This document shows positions 43,834 through 53,880 of a stretch of 64,000 nt of DNA, piece by piece. The notes under the pieces are model-generated. The model was given only the letters and a program-made list of their open reading frames with translations. It was not told the DNA's origin and made no database searches. Numbering within the stretch: position 1 is the stretch's first letter; every line of letters begins with the position of its first letter. This DNA is from an uncultured Bacteroides sp. (lineage in GTDB: Bacteria; Bacillota; Clostridia; Lachnospirales; Lachnospiraceae): contig CAMECH010000002.1 in the NCBI GenBank assembly GCA_945913015.1, forward strand, positions 62,001-126,000, given 5' to 3'. A program made the translations under genes and the position numbers.

Positions 43834-45756
43834 TTAATGAAAATACCGGTATATGTTTTCCGCAACCTGCCTCGTTATGCCGTCTGCCTGCATAAGCTCC
43901 TCAACATCTGCATTTCTTATGACATTAATATCCAGAAAATGTTTCATCAGTGCACGTCTTCTCGCCGGACCTACCCCCTCAATATCATCAAGCACAGAAC
44001 TCACCTGTGCCTTGCTCCTCAGGCTTCTGTGATACTCAATCGCAAACCTGTGAGCCTCGTCCTGCACCCTTGTAATAAGCTTAAATCCTTCGCTGTGCCT
44101 GTCAATCGGTATTTCAATATTATTGTAATACAGTCCTCTTGTTCTGTGACTGTCATCCTTGACCATTCCGCATACAGGAATACTAAGTCCAAGCTCACCA
44201 AGCACCTCAAGCGCGATATTAACCTGCCCGCGCCCGCCATCCATCATAATCAGATCCGGATATACATTAAAACCTGACAGATGCACTTTTTCTGTTTTAA
44301 TTTCAGCATCATCCGCATTTACTATTATTTCCTGTTCTTTTAAAAGCCTGTCCTTGTGCTCCTGTTCCGTAAGAATTCTTTTTTCTTCCATTCCTCTTGT
44401 AAAACGCCTTGTAAGCACTTCTCTCATGCTCTTATAGTCATCGGGGCCTTTGACTGTCCTAATCCTGAACTTTCTGTAATCGTTGTTCTTCGGTCTTCCA
44501 TCCTCAAACACTACCATTGAGCCTACAGATTCAATACCGTTAGTATTGGAAATATCGTATGCCTCGACCCTCTTTATCTTCTCAATGCCCAGCCAGTCTG
44601 CAACCTCCTGCATTGCGCCGGTTGTTTTCTTCTGCTCGTTCTTAATGCGCTCATTATCCTTTTCAAGCACCATCTGCGCATTCTTAAATGCAAGCTCTAC
44701 CATCTTTTCTTTTGTACCCTTTTTAGGTGTAATGATTGACACCTTAAGTCCGCGCTTTTTGGTAAGCCATTCACTTATTACAGCGTTTTCTTCAAGCTCG
44801 TCCTGTACCATAATTGTTCCCGGAATAAATGGTGTTCCGCCATAATACTGCTTCATAAATTCCTGAATAATTTCGCTGCGGCTGTCATTGGCTGCGACAG
44901 ACATATGAAAATGTTCTCTTCCAAGAAGCTTTCCGCCCCTGATAAAAAATACCTGCACCACAGCATCATCTCCCTGCATAGCACAGGCAATAACATCCCT
45001 GTCCTCAAATCCGCTGTCTGTAATTTTCTGTTTCTGGGATATCTGCTTAACGCTTGCAATCAAATCACGGTACTCAGCAGCCTCCTCAAACTCAAGCTTA
45101 TCGGATGCCTCCATCATTTTACTCTTAAGGCTGTTAAGAATCCCTGTGTAATTACCGTTAAGAAAATCAATAACCTGCTTTATGGCTTCGTGGTATTCCT
45201 CCTCACTCACACAGCCCTGACACGGTGCACTGCACTGTTTTATGTGATAATTAAGGCATGGCCTGTCCTTGCCTATATCCGCCGGAAGTTTTCTGTTGCA
45301 CGTTCTGATTTTATACAGTTTGCACAGAAGTTCTATTGTATCCTTGACCGCTCCTGCACTGGTGTATGGTCCGAAATATCTGCATTTATCCTTTTTCATT
45401 GTTCTTGCAAAAAGCACACGGGGATATTTCTCATTAACAGTAACCTTTATGAACGGATATGACTTATCATCCTTGAGCATAGTATTGTACTTGGGACGAT
45501 GTTCCTTAATCAGATTGCACTCAAGTACCAGCGCTTCCAGCTCTGAATCCGTAATTATATATTCAAAATGGTCAATATTGGACACCATATGCTGGATTTT
45601 CACCGAGAGATTCCTGCTGCTCTGAAAATACTGCCTCACGCGGTTCTTAAGGCTGATTGCCTTACCTACATATATAATTGTGTCAGCTTTATCATGCATA
45701 ATATAAACTCCCGGTTTTGCCGGAAGTTTTTTCAATTCCTCTTCAATATCAAACAT
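43834..45756 (-). CDS. uvrC: Excinuclease ABC subunit C
   Basis: UvrC makes both incisions in nucleotide excision repair. The product is 640 residues: GIY-YIG nuclease ([19 protein letters not shown]), Cys-rich segment ([16 protein letters not shown]), UVR motif ([20 protein letters not shown]), RNase H-like nuclease ([30 protein letters not shown]), and two HhH motifs at the end ([19 protein letters not shown]). The start at 45756 ([12 protein letters not shown]) fits the family better than the track's 45777, though its ribosome binding site is weak. Confidence 0.94.
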   Translation of the reverse strand: MFDIEEELKKLPAKPGVYIMHDKADTIIYVGKAISLKNRVRQYFQSSRNLSVKIQHMVSNIDHFEYIITDSELEALVLECNLIKEHRPKYNTMLKDDKSYPFIKVTVNEKYPRVLFARTMKKDKCRYFGPYTSAGAVKDTIELLCKLYKIRTCNRKLPADIGKDRPCLNYHIKQCSAPCQGCVSEEEYHEAIKQVIDFLNGNYTGILNSLKSKMMEASDKLEFEEAAEYRDLIASVKQISQKQKITDSGFEDRDVIACAMQGDDAVVQVFFIRGGKLLGREHFHMSVAANDSRSEIIQEFMKQYYGGTPFIPGTIMVQDELEENAVISEWLTKKRGLKVSIITPKKGTKEKMVELAFKNAQMVLEKDNERIKNEQKKTTGAMQEVADWLGIEKIKRVEAYDISNTNGIESVGSMVVFEDGRPKNNDYRKFRIRTVKGPDDYKSMREVLTRRFTRGMEEKRILTEQEHKDRLLKEQEIIVNADDAEIKTEKVHLSGFNVYPDLIMMDGGRGQVNIALEVLGELGLSIPVCGMVKDDSHRTRGLYYNNIEIPIDRHSEGFKLITRVQDEAHRFAIEYHRSLRSKAQVSSVLDDIEGVGPARRRALMKHFLDINVIRNADVEELMQADGITRQVAENIYRYFH

Positions 45757-45829
45757 ATCTTTCACACCATTTCCCATTCCAAGAACGCTTTATTGCAATT
45801 TATCCCACCGGCACTGCATAAAACACTCA

Positions 45830-45873
45830 GGGCAGGCACATCACGCATCAGATAATGCATGGCGTTCCTGCCC
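45830..45873 (-). terminator. Probable ftsH terminator
   Basis: GGGCAGGAACGCCATGCAT...CCTGCCC is a long interrupted hairpin 18 bp beyond the ftsH stop, with TGAGTGTTTTATG after it. Confidence 0.65.
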
Positions 45874-45890
45874 CTCTAAGCTGATTCCAA

Positions 45891-47804
45891 TCAATCTGCA
45901 AATTCTGCCGCAGCAGGTACAGGCTGTGGATTTTTAACTTCGTTATATATTTCCATAAACTGCTTTCCTGTTATCGTTTCCTCCTCATACAGGAAATCGG
46001 CAATTTTGTCCAATACACTGCGGTTTTTGGCAAGCAATGCTTTTGCCTCTTCAAAACATTTCCTAAGGAGTTCCCTCACCTCTGAATCAATCTCTGCTGC
46101 CGTTACATCGCTGCAATTAAGCACTGTACGTCCGTCCAGATATCTGTTTTCAACTGATTCAAGACTCATAAGTCCAAATTTATCCGACATTCCGTACTGC
46201 GTAATCATAGCTCTGGCCATACTTGTAGCCTTCTCTATGTCATTGGATGCACCTGTCGTGACGCTGTCAAACACAAGCTCTTCGGCTGCTCGTCCGCCAA
46301 GCAGCGTGACTATCCGGGTCATAAGCTCATCCTTTGTCATGAGGTATTTCTCTTCTTCAGGAACCTGCATTACATATCCGAGTGACCCCATAGTACGCGG
46401 TACAATCGTTATCTTCTGAACCGGCTCTGCATTTTTCTTCAAGGCAGTAATAAGCGCATGTCCGACTTCATGGTAAGCAACAGTTCTTTTTTCTTCTTTG
46501 CTTAAGATTCTGTCCTTCTTCTCCTTACCCGCAATGACTACCTCAACAGCTTCAAACAAATCTTTCTGTGAAACATATTTTCTCCCTGCCTTTACAGCCA
46601 TGATAGCTGCTTCATTAATCATGTTAGCAAGGTCAGAGCCTACTGCTCCGGATGTTGCAAGTGCAATGGCATCAAGGTCAACCGTATCATCCATAAGAAC
46701 GCCCTTTGAATGAACCTTAAGAGTATCGACTCTTCCTTTAAGGTCAGGTTTATCGACAATAATTCTTCTGTCAAATCTTCCCGGTCTTAAGAGTGCCTTA
46801 TCAAGCACATCCGGTCTGTTTGTTGCGGCAAGTATGAATATACCCTTGGAGGCGTCAAAGCCATCCATCTCCGACAAAAGCTGGTTGAGTGTCTGCTCAC
46901 GCTCATCATTGCCACCAAGCTTTGAATCCCTGCTTTTACCGATTGCATCAATTTCATCTATAAAAATAATACATGGTGCCGACTGCTGTGCCTGCTTGAA
47001 CAAATCTCTAACACGGGATGCACCCACACCAACAAACATTTCCACAAAATCAGAACCGGAAAGTGAGAAGAACGGAACTTTCGCCTCACCGGCAACTGCC
47101 TTGGCCAGAAGCGTCTTACCTGTTCCCGGAGGTCCTACAAGAAGTGCACCTTTCGGAAGCTTTGCACCGATATGCGAATATTTCTCAGGATTATGCAGGA
47201 AATCAACTATCTCAGTGAGTGATTCTTTCGCTTCATCCTGCCCTGCCACATCTTTAAATGTGACTCCGGTCTCCTTCTGTACATATACCTTGGCATTGCT
47301 TTTTCCGACACCCATGCCCATAATTCCGCCGCCGTTCTTGGCCATTCTCCTGTAAATAAGTCCGAACAGCAGATAAATGAAGAGAAGCGGCAGGACATAT
47401 GCAACCAGGAAATCAACTATTGATGAATTGGTGCTCGGTATATATCCGCTGAATTTTATGTTATTTTCTTCAAGTTTGCCTATTATCTCGTCATCATTAA
47501 GATATCCCGTATAGTACGTATACTTAACACCCATAGAATTATTCTGCTTCACGGGCTCTATCAGTATTCTGTCCGATTCAAACGAAACTTTGGCAATCTC
47601 TCCGTCATCAATCATATCAAGGAACTCATCATAAGTCACTTCCTTGTAAGTTGCGTCCTTAACCATGCTGTTAAGCCAGCTTATTCCGATAAACGTAATT
47701 AATGCCGCAATAATCAAAATTACTATTGTCTGATTAAATTTGGGACCACGGTTTCCATCCTGATTGCCGCCGTTGCCCTGACTGTTATTCTGTCTATTAT
47801 CCAT
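45891..47804 (-). CDS. ftsH: ATP-dependent zinc metalloprotease FtsH
   Basis: This membrane AAA+ protease degrades misfolded membrane proteins and regulators. The 637-residue product has TM helix 1 (about 26-45), an extracytoplasmic domain, TM helix 2 (about 130-150), Walker A VGPPGTGKTLLAKAVAGE, Walker B IIFIDEIDAIGK, SRH region NRPDVLDKALLRPGRFDR, and the zinc site HEVGHAL. A short Asn/Gly-rich N-terminus (DNRQNNSQGNGGNQDGN) is unusual but harmless-looking. It is divergent from pyrG. The ribosome binding site is weak (AGAGAAAAG). Confidence 0.95.
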   Translation of the reverse strand: MDNRQNNSQGNGGNQDGNRGPKFNQTIVILIIAALITFIGISWLNSMVKDATYKEVTYDEFLDMIDDGEIAKVSFESDRILIEPVKQNNSMGVKYTYYTGYLNDDEIIGKLEENNIKFSGYIPSTNSSIVDFLVAYVLPLLFIYLLFGLIYRRMAKNGGGIMGMGVGKSNAKVYVQKETGVTFKDVAGQDEAKESLTEIVDFLHNPEKYSHIGAKLPKGALLVGPPGTGKTLLAKAVAGEAKVPFFSLSGSDFVEMFVGVGASRVRDLFKQAQQSAPCIIFIDEIDAIGKSRDSKLGGNDEREQTLNQLLSEMDGFDASKGIFILAATNRPDVLDKALLRPGRFDRRIIVDKPDLKGRVDTLKVHSKGVLMDDTVDLDAIALATSGAVGSDLANMINEAAIMAVKAGRKYVSQKDLFEAVEVVIAGKEKKDRILSKEEKRTVAYHEVGHALITALKKNAEPVQKITIVPRTMGSLGYVMQVPEEEKYLMTKDELMTRIVTLLGGRAAEELVFDSVTTGASNDIEKATSMARAMITQYGMSDKFGLMSLESVENRYLDGRTVLNCSDVTAAEIDSEVRELLRKCFEEAKALLAKNRSVLDKIADFLYEEETITGKQFMEIYNEVKNPQPVPAAAEFAD

Positions 47805-47928
47805 TATTTTCTTTTCTCTTTCTATATTTAATGTGCATTTATTTACATGGGATTATTATATGGATTTTTTGCAATAAAATCAACTCCATATAATGTGAAT
47901 TTTATATGTACGAAATTTTTTTAAATAC

Positions 47929-47960
47929 TTGTGGAAATTAAATTAGTTTCGTTGTATACT
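47929..47960 (+). promoter_or_regulatory. Possible pyrG promoter
   Basis: TATACT (47955-47960) is a good -10 box; TTGTGG (47929-47934) upstream is a weak -35 with a long 20-nt spacer. The start region reads ATAAAAG, not the GGGC used for reiterative-transcription control of pyrG in Bacillus. Confidence 0.35.
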
Positions 47961-48017
47961 ATAAAAGTGTTTGTAAATTGTTTGTAATATATGAACTTAC
48001 TACGAAGGAGGTTTATC

Positions 48018-49628
48018 ATGCCCGTAAAATATGTATTTGTTACAGGTGGTGTTGTTTCAGGTTTAGGAAAGGGAATTACTGCGGCTTCACTTGGTCGTCT
48101 TTTGAAATCCAGAGGATTTTCGGTCACAATGCAGAAGTTTGATCCATATATCAATATTGATCCAGGTACAATGAACCCGATTCAGCATGGTGAAGTGTTT
48201 GTAACTGATGACGGTGCTGAAACTGACCTTGACCTCGGACATTATGAGAGATTTATCGACGAAAGTCTTACTAAAAATTCCAATGTAACAACAGGAAAAA
48301 TCTACTGGTCCGTTCTTTCAAAGGAACGCCGCGGAGATTTCGGCGGAGGAACAGTTCAGGTAATTCCTCATATTACCAATGAAATCAAGGGACGTTTTTA
48401 CCGTGATTACTCATCTGATGAGACAAAAATTGCCATTATCGAAGTCGGAGGAACAGTCGGTGATATCGAAAGCCAGCCTTTCCTTGAGGCAATCCGCCAG
48501 TTCCAGCATGAGGTTGGCAGAGAAAATGCAATTCTTATTCACGTAACACTTATACCGTATCTTCGTGCTTCAGGCGAGATGAAGACAAAGCCTACACAGG
48601 CAAGCGTTAAGGAACTGCAGGGAATGGGAATCCAGCCGGATATCATAGTATGCCGTTCAGAGCATCCTCTTGATAAGGGTCTTAAGGATAAGATTGCTTT
48701 GTTCTGTAATGTTCCAAGTTCACATGTACTTCAGAATCTTGATGTTGACATTTTATACGAAGCACCTCTTGCAATGGAGGAAGAACACCTTGCGCAGGTT
48801 GCATGCGAATGTCTTAATCTTGAATGCCCTGAACCGGATCTTTCTGAATGGCGTGATATGTGTACTGCATGGAAGAATCCTAAGACAAGCGTAGATATTG
48901 CACTTGTAGGAAAGTATACACAGCTCCATGATGCATATATCAGTGTTGTTGAAGCCTTAAAGCACGGCGGAGTATTTAACTATGCTTCGGTCAATATCAA
49001 ATGGGTTGACTCAGAGCTTCTGAATAAAGATAACATCAATGAAATGCTCGGCGATGTATCAGGTATTATCGTTCCGGGCGGTTTTGGTGACCGTGGTATC
49101 GAAGGAATGATTCTCGCTGCGCAGTATGCACGTGAAAACAAAGTTCCTTATCTTGGTCTCTGTCTCGGTATGCAGATTGCGCTTATTGAATTTGCAAGAA
49201 ATGTTCTTGGTTACTCAGATGCACACAGTGTTGAGCTTCAGCCTGAAACTACTCATCCTGTCATCCATCTTATGCCTGATCAGGAAGGTATTGATGATAT
49301 CGGCGGAACATTACGTCTCGGTTCATATCCTTGTGTACTTAACACAAAAAGCAAGGCATATGAATTATATGGCAGTGAAACCATTCATGAAAGACATCGC
49401 CACCGCTATGAGGTAAACAACGATTACCGCAAGGCATTCACCGATAACGGCATGATGCTTTCAGGAATTTCACCTGACGGACGCATTGTTGAGATGATTG
49501 AAAATGTTAATCATCCTTGGTTTCTTGGAACTCAGGCACATCCTGAACTCAAGTCACGCCCTAATCGTCCGCATCCTCTTTTCAAGGGCTTCATAAAGGC
49601 AGCTCTTGATTATAAGGAAAATAACTAA
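48018..49628 (+). CDS. pyrG: CTP synthase
   Basis: The enzyme aminates UTP to CTP using glutamine and ATP. The 536-residue product has the synthase domain ([45 protein letters not shown]) and the class I glutamine amidotransferase domain ([27 protein letters not shown] with the catalytic Cys, and [14 protein letters not shown] with the His/Glu pair). The ATG at 48018 follows GAAGGAGGTTTATC; the track's 47991 lacks a ribosome binding site. Single gene with its own terminator. Confidence 0.96.
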   Translation: MPVKYVFVTGGVVSGLGKGITAASLGRLLKSRGFSVTMQKFDPYINIDPGTMNPIQHGEVFVTDDGAETDLDLGHYERFIDESLTKNSNVTTGKIYWSVLSKERRGDFGGGTVQVIPHITNEIKGRFYRDYSSDETKIAIIEVGGTVGDIESQPFLEAIRQFQHEVGRENAILIHVTLIPYLRASGEMKTKPTQASVKELQGMGIQPDIIVCRSEHPLDKGLKDKIALFCNVPSSHVLQNLDVDILYEAPLAMEEEHLAQVACECLNLECPEPDLSEWRDMCTAWKNPKTSVDIALVGKYTQLHDAYISVVEALKHGGVFNYASVNIKWVDSELLNKDNINEMLGDVSGIIVPGGFGDRGIEGMILAAQYARENKVPYLGLCLGMQIALIEFARNVLGYSDAHSVELQPETTHPVIHLMPDQEGIDDIGGTLRLGSYPCVLNTKSKAYELYGSETIHERHRHRYEVNNDYRKAFTDNGMMLSGISPDGRIVEMIENVNHPWFLGTQAHPELKSRPNRPHPLFKGFIKAALDYKENN

Positions 49629-49641
49629 TCACGTACAGCCG

Positions 49642-49696
49642 GAGCTGTTTCATGAAGCCACGTAAATATCGCTTCGTGGAACAGCTTTTAAATTTT
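49642..49696 (+). terminator. pyrG terminator
   Basis: AGCTGTT...CCACG...CGTGG AACAGCT forms an interrupted stem ending in TTTTAAATTTTA. Confidence 0.75.
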
Positions 49697-49718
49697 ATTA
49701 ATACAGGAGTATCTGATA

Positions 49719-50456
49719 ATGAATATTATTGAAGTTACAGACATCAAAAAAAGCTACCGCCGCAAGAAAGTGCTTACCGGCGCTTCTTTTCATGCTACTC
49801 CCGGCGAATGCATAGGAATCGTCGGTGCCAACGGATGCGGTAAATCCACTCTTCTTAATATTCTGTCGGGTTCTCTTAAAGCTGACAGCGGGCAGATCTT
49901 ATATTCCGGGAAAAATCCTTTAAAATCACATCGAATTTTTTCGGAATACATTGGATTCGTACCACAGGAAAATCCTCTGATGAATCATTTATCTGTTTAT
50001 GATAATCTTCGTCTCTGGTACTGTGACAGCAAAAGAAGTCTTGAAGATGATTTAAATTCAGGAATTCTGGCGCATTTTGGCCTTAGTGCCTACAGAGATT
50101 ATGATGTGGCAACTCTCTCCGGCGGCATGAAAAAACGTCTTTCCATAGCCTGTGCCCTTGCAAAGGAGCCTCCGATACTAATTCTTGATGAACCCGGAGC
50201 CTCTCTTGACATCGTGTGCAAAGAGGACATTAAAAATTATCTTGCCTCATATCAGGCACAGGGAAATACCACTATTATTACAAGTCATGAAACCGGCGAG
50301 CTCTCTTTATGCGACCGTATGTATCTGCTCCAGAACGGAGTCCTTACGGAGCTTTATGAGCTTGCAAAACCAATCCGTCAAGACAGTGCAATTGCTGATA
50401 TACTGCTTAACCGCATTTATTCTTCAATTGCCGCTGCAGAATCGAGGCCGGATTGA
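49719..50456 (+). CDS. ABC transporter ATP-binding protein
   Basis: The product is 245 residues. Walker A is GIVGANGCGKSTLLN, the Q-loop lies in GFVPQENPLMNHLS, the signature is LSGGMKKRLSIACAL, Walker B is PPILILDEPGASLD and the H-loop is TIITSHETGEL. It belongs with the two ABC-2 permeases that follow; the first begins 4 nt before its stop. It resembles exporters of the CcmA/NatA type. Substrate is unknown. TACAGGAG lies upstream. Confidence 0.92.
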   Translation: MNIIEVTDIKKSYRRKKVLTGASFHATPGECIGIVGANGCGKSTLLNILSGSLKADSGQILYSGKNPLKSHRIFSEYIGFVPQENPLMNHLSVYDNLRLWYCDSKRSLEDDLNSGILAHFGLSAYRDYDVATLSGGMKKRLSIACALAKEPPILILDEPGASLDIVCKEDIKNYLASYQAQGNTTIITSHETGELSLCDRMYLLQNGVLTELYELAKPIRQDSAIADILLNRIYSSIAAAESRPD

Positions 50457-51685
50457 AAAAATCATTATTACTGTTTTACCTTCGTGTAAAATCCGCATTT
50501 TTATCACTTCCGAAAATACTTGCAGCCACCGCTGCATTTTCAATAATTGTTACACTTATTGGTTTTGCCGGCACAAAGCTTCTGTACAGCGATGACGGAA
50601 TGCAGCCTATGGACGTTGCACTCGTTCTTCCTGACGGCAGTGGAATGTATACACGTGCTGCTTTTGCATTTATCAACGAGATTGACACCGTAAAAAGCCA
50701 TTGTTCATTTAGGGAAATGAGCGAAACTGATGCATTTGACGGCTTAAAAAGCGGAAATATCGATGCAATTATCTTTGTTCCCGATAATTTTATCGAGCAC
50801 ATTCTAAACGGCACTAACACACCTGCCGAAGTAATTCTTCCAAAAAGCGGAAAAACTTCATCATCTCCTCTTTTCAGAGAACTGATAAATGCAGGAGTCG
50901 GTGACCTCGCCATTGCACAGGCAGGTATTTATGCTGTGGATGATGTATGCGTAAGACACGGGCTTCGCAGTGAAATCTCCAAAGCGGAACTGTATCTGAA
51001 CGAAAAGTATCTTTCCTATGCATTAAACCGAACCGTCTACTTTGAAAAAGAAACCGTTACTTCCACCGGAAGCCTTACGCTCGTGCAGTTTTATATACGC
51101 ACCGCAATAGTGCTGCTGTTAATGTTTTCATCAATTTCATGTATGCACCTTCTTTTCCGTGAAGGCAGATGTCTGAATGCTTCTTTTTCACGGAAAGGAA
51201 TTAGTACACCGGTAGTTTTACTGAGCAAAACCATTGGGGTTTCTGTCATGTTTTTTGCACTCTCCTCGGTGCTTATACTATTTTGCGCAATAATATCCGG
51301 ATTTTCTGACAGATTTACCTTAATACTGCAACAGGTATCTTCCGGGTTGGGGATTACAGAATTTATTCTTATGTTTGTTGCCATATTTACAACATTCTCT
51401 GTTGCTCAGACAATACTTGGCATTTCGGATAATATTTCTGCTGATGTCGTACTGTTATTTTTACTGACGCTTATAATGATGTTTTTGTCCGGCGCACTTA
51501 TTCCATCTGCGTTTCTGCCGTCAGTCATTCAGAAAATCAGCATATTCATGCCTACAACGTGGATTTTAAATCTGTGGGGAAACATATTATCAGGAACGTT
51601 TGATGCTGTAAATGTAATTGCAAATATTGCTGTATGCTGTGTCTGCACGGCATTACAGGCTTTGTTAGTTAAAATTAATTCTTGA
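50453..51685 (+). CDS. ABC-2 type transporter permease (first)
   Basis: The product is 410 residues: one N-terminal membrane helix, a large external domain (about 45-200), then five or six helices in the last half, ending ISIFMPTTWILNLWGNILSG, the layout of ABC-2 permeases. The start is TTG overlapping the TGA of the ATP-binding gene, with GAGG upstream. Two permease genes with one ATPase suggest a heterodimeric exporter. Confidence 0.85.
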   Translation: MKKSLLLFYLRVKSAFLSLPKILAATAAFSIIVTLIGFAGTKLLYSDDGMQPMDVALVLPDGSGMYTRAAFAFINEIDTVKSHCSFREMSETDAFDGLKSGNIDAIIFVPDNFIEHILNGTNTPAEVILPKSGKTSSSPLFRELINAGVGDLAIAQAGIYAVDDVCVRHGLRSEISKAELYLNEKYLSYALNRTVYFEKETVTSTGSLTLVQFYIRTAIVLLLMFSSISCMHLLFREGRCLNASFSRKGISTPVVLLSKTIGVSVMFFALSSVLILFCAIISGFSDRFTLILQQVSSGLGITEFILMFVAIFTTFSVAQTILGISDNISADVVLLFLLTLIMMFLSGALIPSAFLPSVIQKISIFMPTTWILNLWGNILSGTFDAVNVIANIAVCCVCTALQALLVKINS

Positions 51686-51704
51686 TTTAATTTAGGAGAT
51701 TTTG

Positions 51705-52787
51705 ATGAAAAAATATCTGCTTTGGTTCAGACTTCTTGTAAAAAGACAACTGCATTACAGGTTCATGCTTCTATTTCTTGCCGGGCTTCCCGTCTGCGTT
51801 TTTATTGTTGCGCACATTCCTGACGTGAAGGAAAACAGCAGCCCTAAAATCGGCATTTATATGTATGACAACGATTCTCTGAGCCATGAAGCGGCTGAAG
51901 CCTTAGTCTTTGGCAGCAATGACGTAGTAACTTATTATATTGCAGACTCTGAAGACTCTCTGAGGCAGTCAATTATTAAAGGAGATACCGACTGCGGATA
52001 TGTATTCAGAGAAAATCTAAGCGAAAAAATACGCAGCGGAAATTACAGAAATTCCATTCTGCTGCTTAAATCTCCATCCTCTGTAATGTCTTCACTGTCC
52101 AGTGAAATGGTTTTTTTCACAATTTTTCGTGAATTTGGTAAAGATACTGCCATAAATTATATTGCAGACAATGATGCTTTCGCAAGAGTAAAAGACAGTG
52201 CCGTTTCTTATGTAGATGAACGCTTTGACTACTATCTGAACGGTCCTGCAACTTTTCATGTAAATTTTAAGACACTTGACATATCTTCCGCAGCCACTGA
52301 ATACAGCATGCAGACTACTGACTATAATGCGCAAAGCGATTTATTTCCGCTGAGGGGAATACTTTCTGTCATTATATTTCTGGGAGGTCTTTTCGGCAGT
52401 GTACAATGGCTGACTGATAAAGAAAATGGTGTATTCATAACCCTGCCTACCCATTTTTCATCAACCAGCCGTATAATGTACCCGCTTGTACCAACAATAC
52501 TTTTTGCAATATCATCGATTGTGACATTAATTGCTGCCGGTATATTTACGGTGACATCAAAAGAAGTATTGGCAATGCTTATTTACATTATTCTTGTTAC
52601 AGCCTTCTCAGTTTTTATGTCACTCATCATAAGGCACAGCCATTTGTTGATAGCAGTTGTTCCTGCCATTATACTCTGTGCGCTTGTATGCTGCCCTATT
52701 TTCTTTGACTTAAGCTCTTATATGCCATTTATTGCTGTTATAAGAAAATTTCTTGTGCCATCCTACTATCTTAATATGTTGGCTTAA
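51705..52787 (+). CDS. ABC-2 type transporter permease (second)
   Basis: The product is 360 residues with the same layout as the preceding gene: one N-terminal helix, an external domain (about 45-215), and a C-terminal group of helices ending FIAVIRKFLVPSYYLNML. The ATG at 51705 has TTTAGGAG 6 nt upstream; the track's first codon at 51702 is TTG. It completes the three-gene exporter. The two permeases are not close in sequence, but share the large external domain. Confidence 0.85.
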   Translation: MKKYLLWFRLLVKRQLHYRFMLLFLAGLPVCVFIVAHIPDVKENSSPKIGIYMYDNDSLSHEAAEALVFGSNDVVTYYIADSEDSLRQSIIKGDTDCGYVFRENLSEKIRSGNYRNSILLLKSPSSVMSSLSSEMVFFTIFREFGKDTAINYIADNDAFARVKDSAVSYVDERFDYYLNGPATFHVNFKTLDISSAATEYSMQTTDYNAQSDLFPLRGILSVIIFLGGLFGSVQWLTDKENGVFITLPTHFSSTSRIMYPLVPTILFAISSIVTLIAAGIFTVTSKEVLAMLIYIILVTAFSVFMSLIIRHSHLLIAVVPAIILCALVCCPIFFDLSSYMPFIAVIRKFLVPSYYLNMLA

Positions 52788-52831
52788 ATGTCAGCTTAAA
52801 TTCGCTGTATTATTGCAATGTTAAAACATTA

Positions 52832-52862
52832 CAGGTGCCGGCGAATTTCCCACCGGCACCTG
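52832..52862. terminator. Hairpin between convergent genes
   Basis: CAGGTGCCGG...CCGGCACCTG is a perfect 10-bp stem between the permease and mrp. T-rich tails are poor on both strands, so termination strength is uncertain. Confidence 0.55.
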
Positions 52863-52873
52863 CAATCAACATA

Positions 52874-53701
52874 TTATAACAGCTTTTCAAGCATTTCTTT
52901 TATTATATTAAAGCTTTCTCCCTCATATTTTTCTATTGTACCCGAATCAACACCGGCAACAAGGCTGGTATCAATAGGCAGCTTTGCGACATTGGCAATA
53001 CCAAAATTTGCTGCCAATTCTTCAATGTGACTTTTTCCAAATATCTCATGTCTCTTTTTGCAATCCGGGCACTCAAAATATGACATATTTTCCACTATTC
53101 CAAGTATCGGAACATTCATTGTTGCTGCCATGTTTACCGCTTTCTCAACAATCATTGACACAAGCTCCTGAGGCGTTGTTACAATAATTATTCCGTCAAC
53201 AGGCAGTGACTGGAATACCGTAAGCGCAACATCTCCTGTTCCCGGCGGCATATCAACCAGCATAACATCCACATCATTCCAAATAACATCCGTCCAGAAC
53301 TGCTGTACACAACTCGCAATAACAGGTCCTCTCCAGATTACGGGATCGGTATCATTGGCGAGCAAAAGGTTTGTTGACATAATTTGTATACCACTGTCTG
53401 AGCATACCGGCATCAGAACCTGTCCGTCACTTGAAGCTTTATTTTTTAATCCGAATGCTTTTGGAATTGAAGGTCCTGTTATATCAGCATCAAGAATAGC
53501 CGCATGTGCGCCTTTCCTCTGTGCAGCAAGCGCAAGCATTGAAGTCACCATTGATTTTCCGACTCCACCTTTGCCGCTTACAACTCCTATAACCTTTCTG
53601 ACTGTACTTCCTTCATGAAGCTGTTTGCGAAAGTCCTGCTCCTGCCTTGAATCACAGTTTTCTCCGCAGCTTCCGCAATTATGATTACATGATTCGCTCA
53701 T
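52874..53701 (-). CDS. Mrp/NBP35-family P-loop ATPase (Fe-S cluster carrier)
   Basis: The product is 275 residues. A Cys-rich N-terminus (CNHNCGSCGENC) precedes Walker A VVSGKGGVGKSMVTSML; LVDMPPGTGD and VSMIVEKAVNMA are Mrp signatures, and ECPDCKKRH is the CxxC that binds a bridging cluster in the dimer. Such proteins load iron-sulphur clusters on target proteins. The track runs to 53803 through the leader repeat, but the ATG at 53701 follows GGAATGGAGGTTAAT. It is alone on the minus strand. Confidence 0.9.
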   Translation of the reverse strand: MSESCNHNCGSCGENCDSRQEQDFRKQLHEGSTVRKVIGVVSGKGGVGKSMVTSMLALAAQRKGAHAAILDADITGPSIPKAFGLKNKASSDGQVLMPVCSDSGIQIMSTNLLLANDTDPVIWRGPVIASCVQQFWTDVIWNDVDVMLVDMPPGTGDVALTVFQSLPVDGIIIVTTPQELVSMIVEKAVNMAATMNVPILGIVENMSYFECPDCKKRHEIFGKSHIEELAANFGIANVAKLPIDTSLVAGVDSGTIEKYEGESFNIIKEMLEKLL

Positions 53702-53820
53702 ATTAACCTCCATTCCGCAGACGCTTATGCATCGGAGGAATCGCGAGCCAAATATCAGATTTGGCTCTGCGATAATGGCTTGTTTGTGGCGCCTGCGGCA
53801 CAAACAGCCGTGTGAAAAAT
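53702..53820 (-). repeat. Dispersed 5'-leader repeat, copy before mrp
   Basis: In the gene's direction: ATTTTTCACACGGCTGTTTG, hairpin 1 (GTTTGTG...CACAAAC), hairpin 2 (GAGCCAAAT...ATTTGGCTC, perfect 9 bp), hairpin 3 (ATTCC...GGAAT with GATGC/GCGTC inside) and GGAGG as ribosome binding site. It is the best-folded copy in the window, and matches the pfkA copy nearly base for base outside hairpin 2. Confidence 0.88.
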
Positions 53821-53844
53821 CAGCGCATCTGCGTAATTTTTCAC
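53755..53844 (-). CDS. Possible 29-codon leader peptide before mrp
   Basis: A GTG preceded by AATGGAGGTTAGT opens a 29-codon frame that crosses hairpin 1 and ends inside hairpin 2. It reads VKNYADALIFHTAVC at the start. The ribosome binding site is strong, but nothing else shows that it is translated. The same IxHTAVC frame occurs in the pfkA and kinase copies because the DNA is shared. Confidence 0.25.
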   Translation of the reverse strand: MKNYADALIFHTAVCAAGATNKPLSQSQI

Positions 53845-53880
53845 ACTAACCTCCATTTTTCACGCAAAATCTTTATGAAG

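Noticed and set aside
53702-53803. N-terminal extension of the mrp frame ([11 protein letters not shown]...)
   Set aside because: Same repeat as before pfkA; the Mrp protein starts naturally at MSESCNHN with GGAGG before it.
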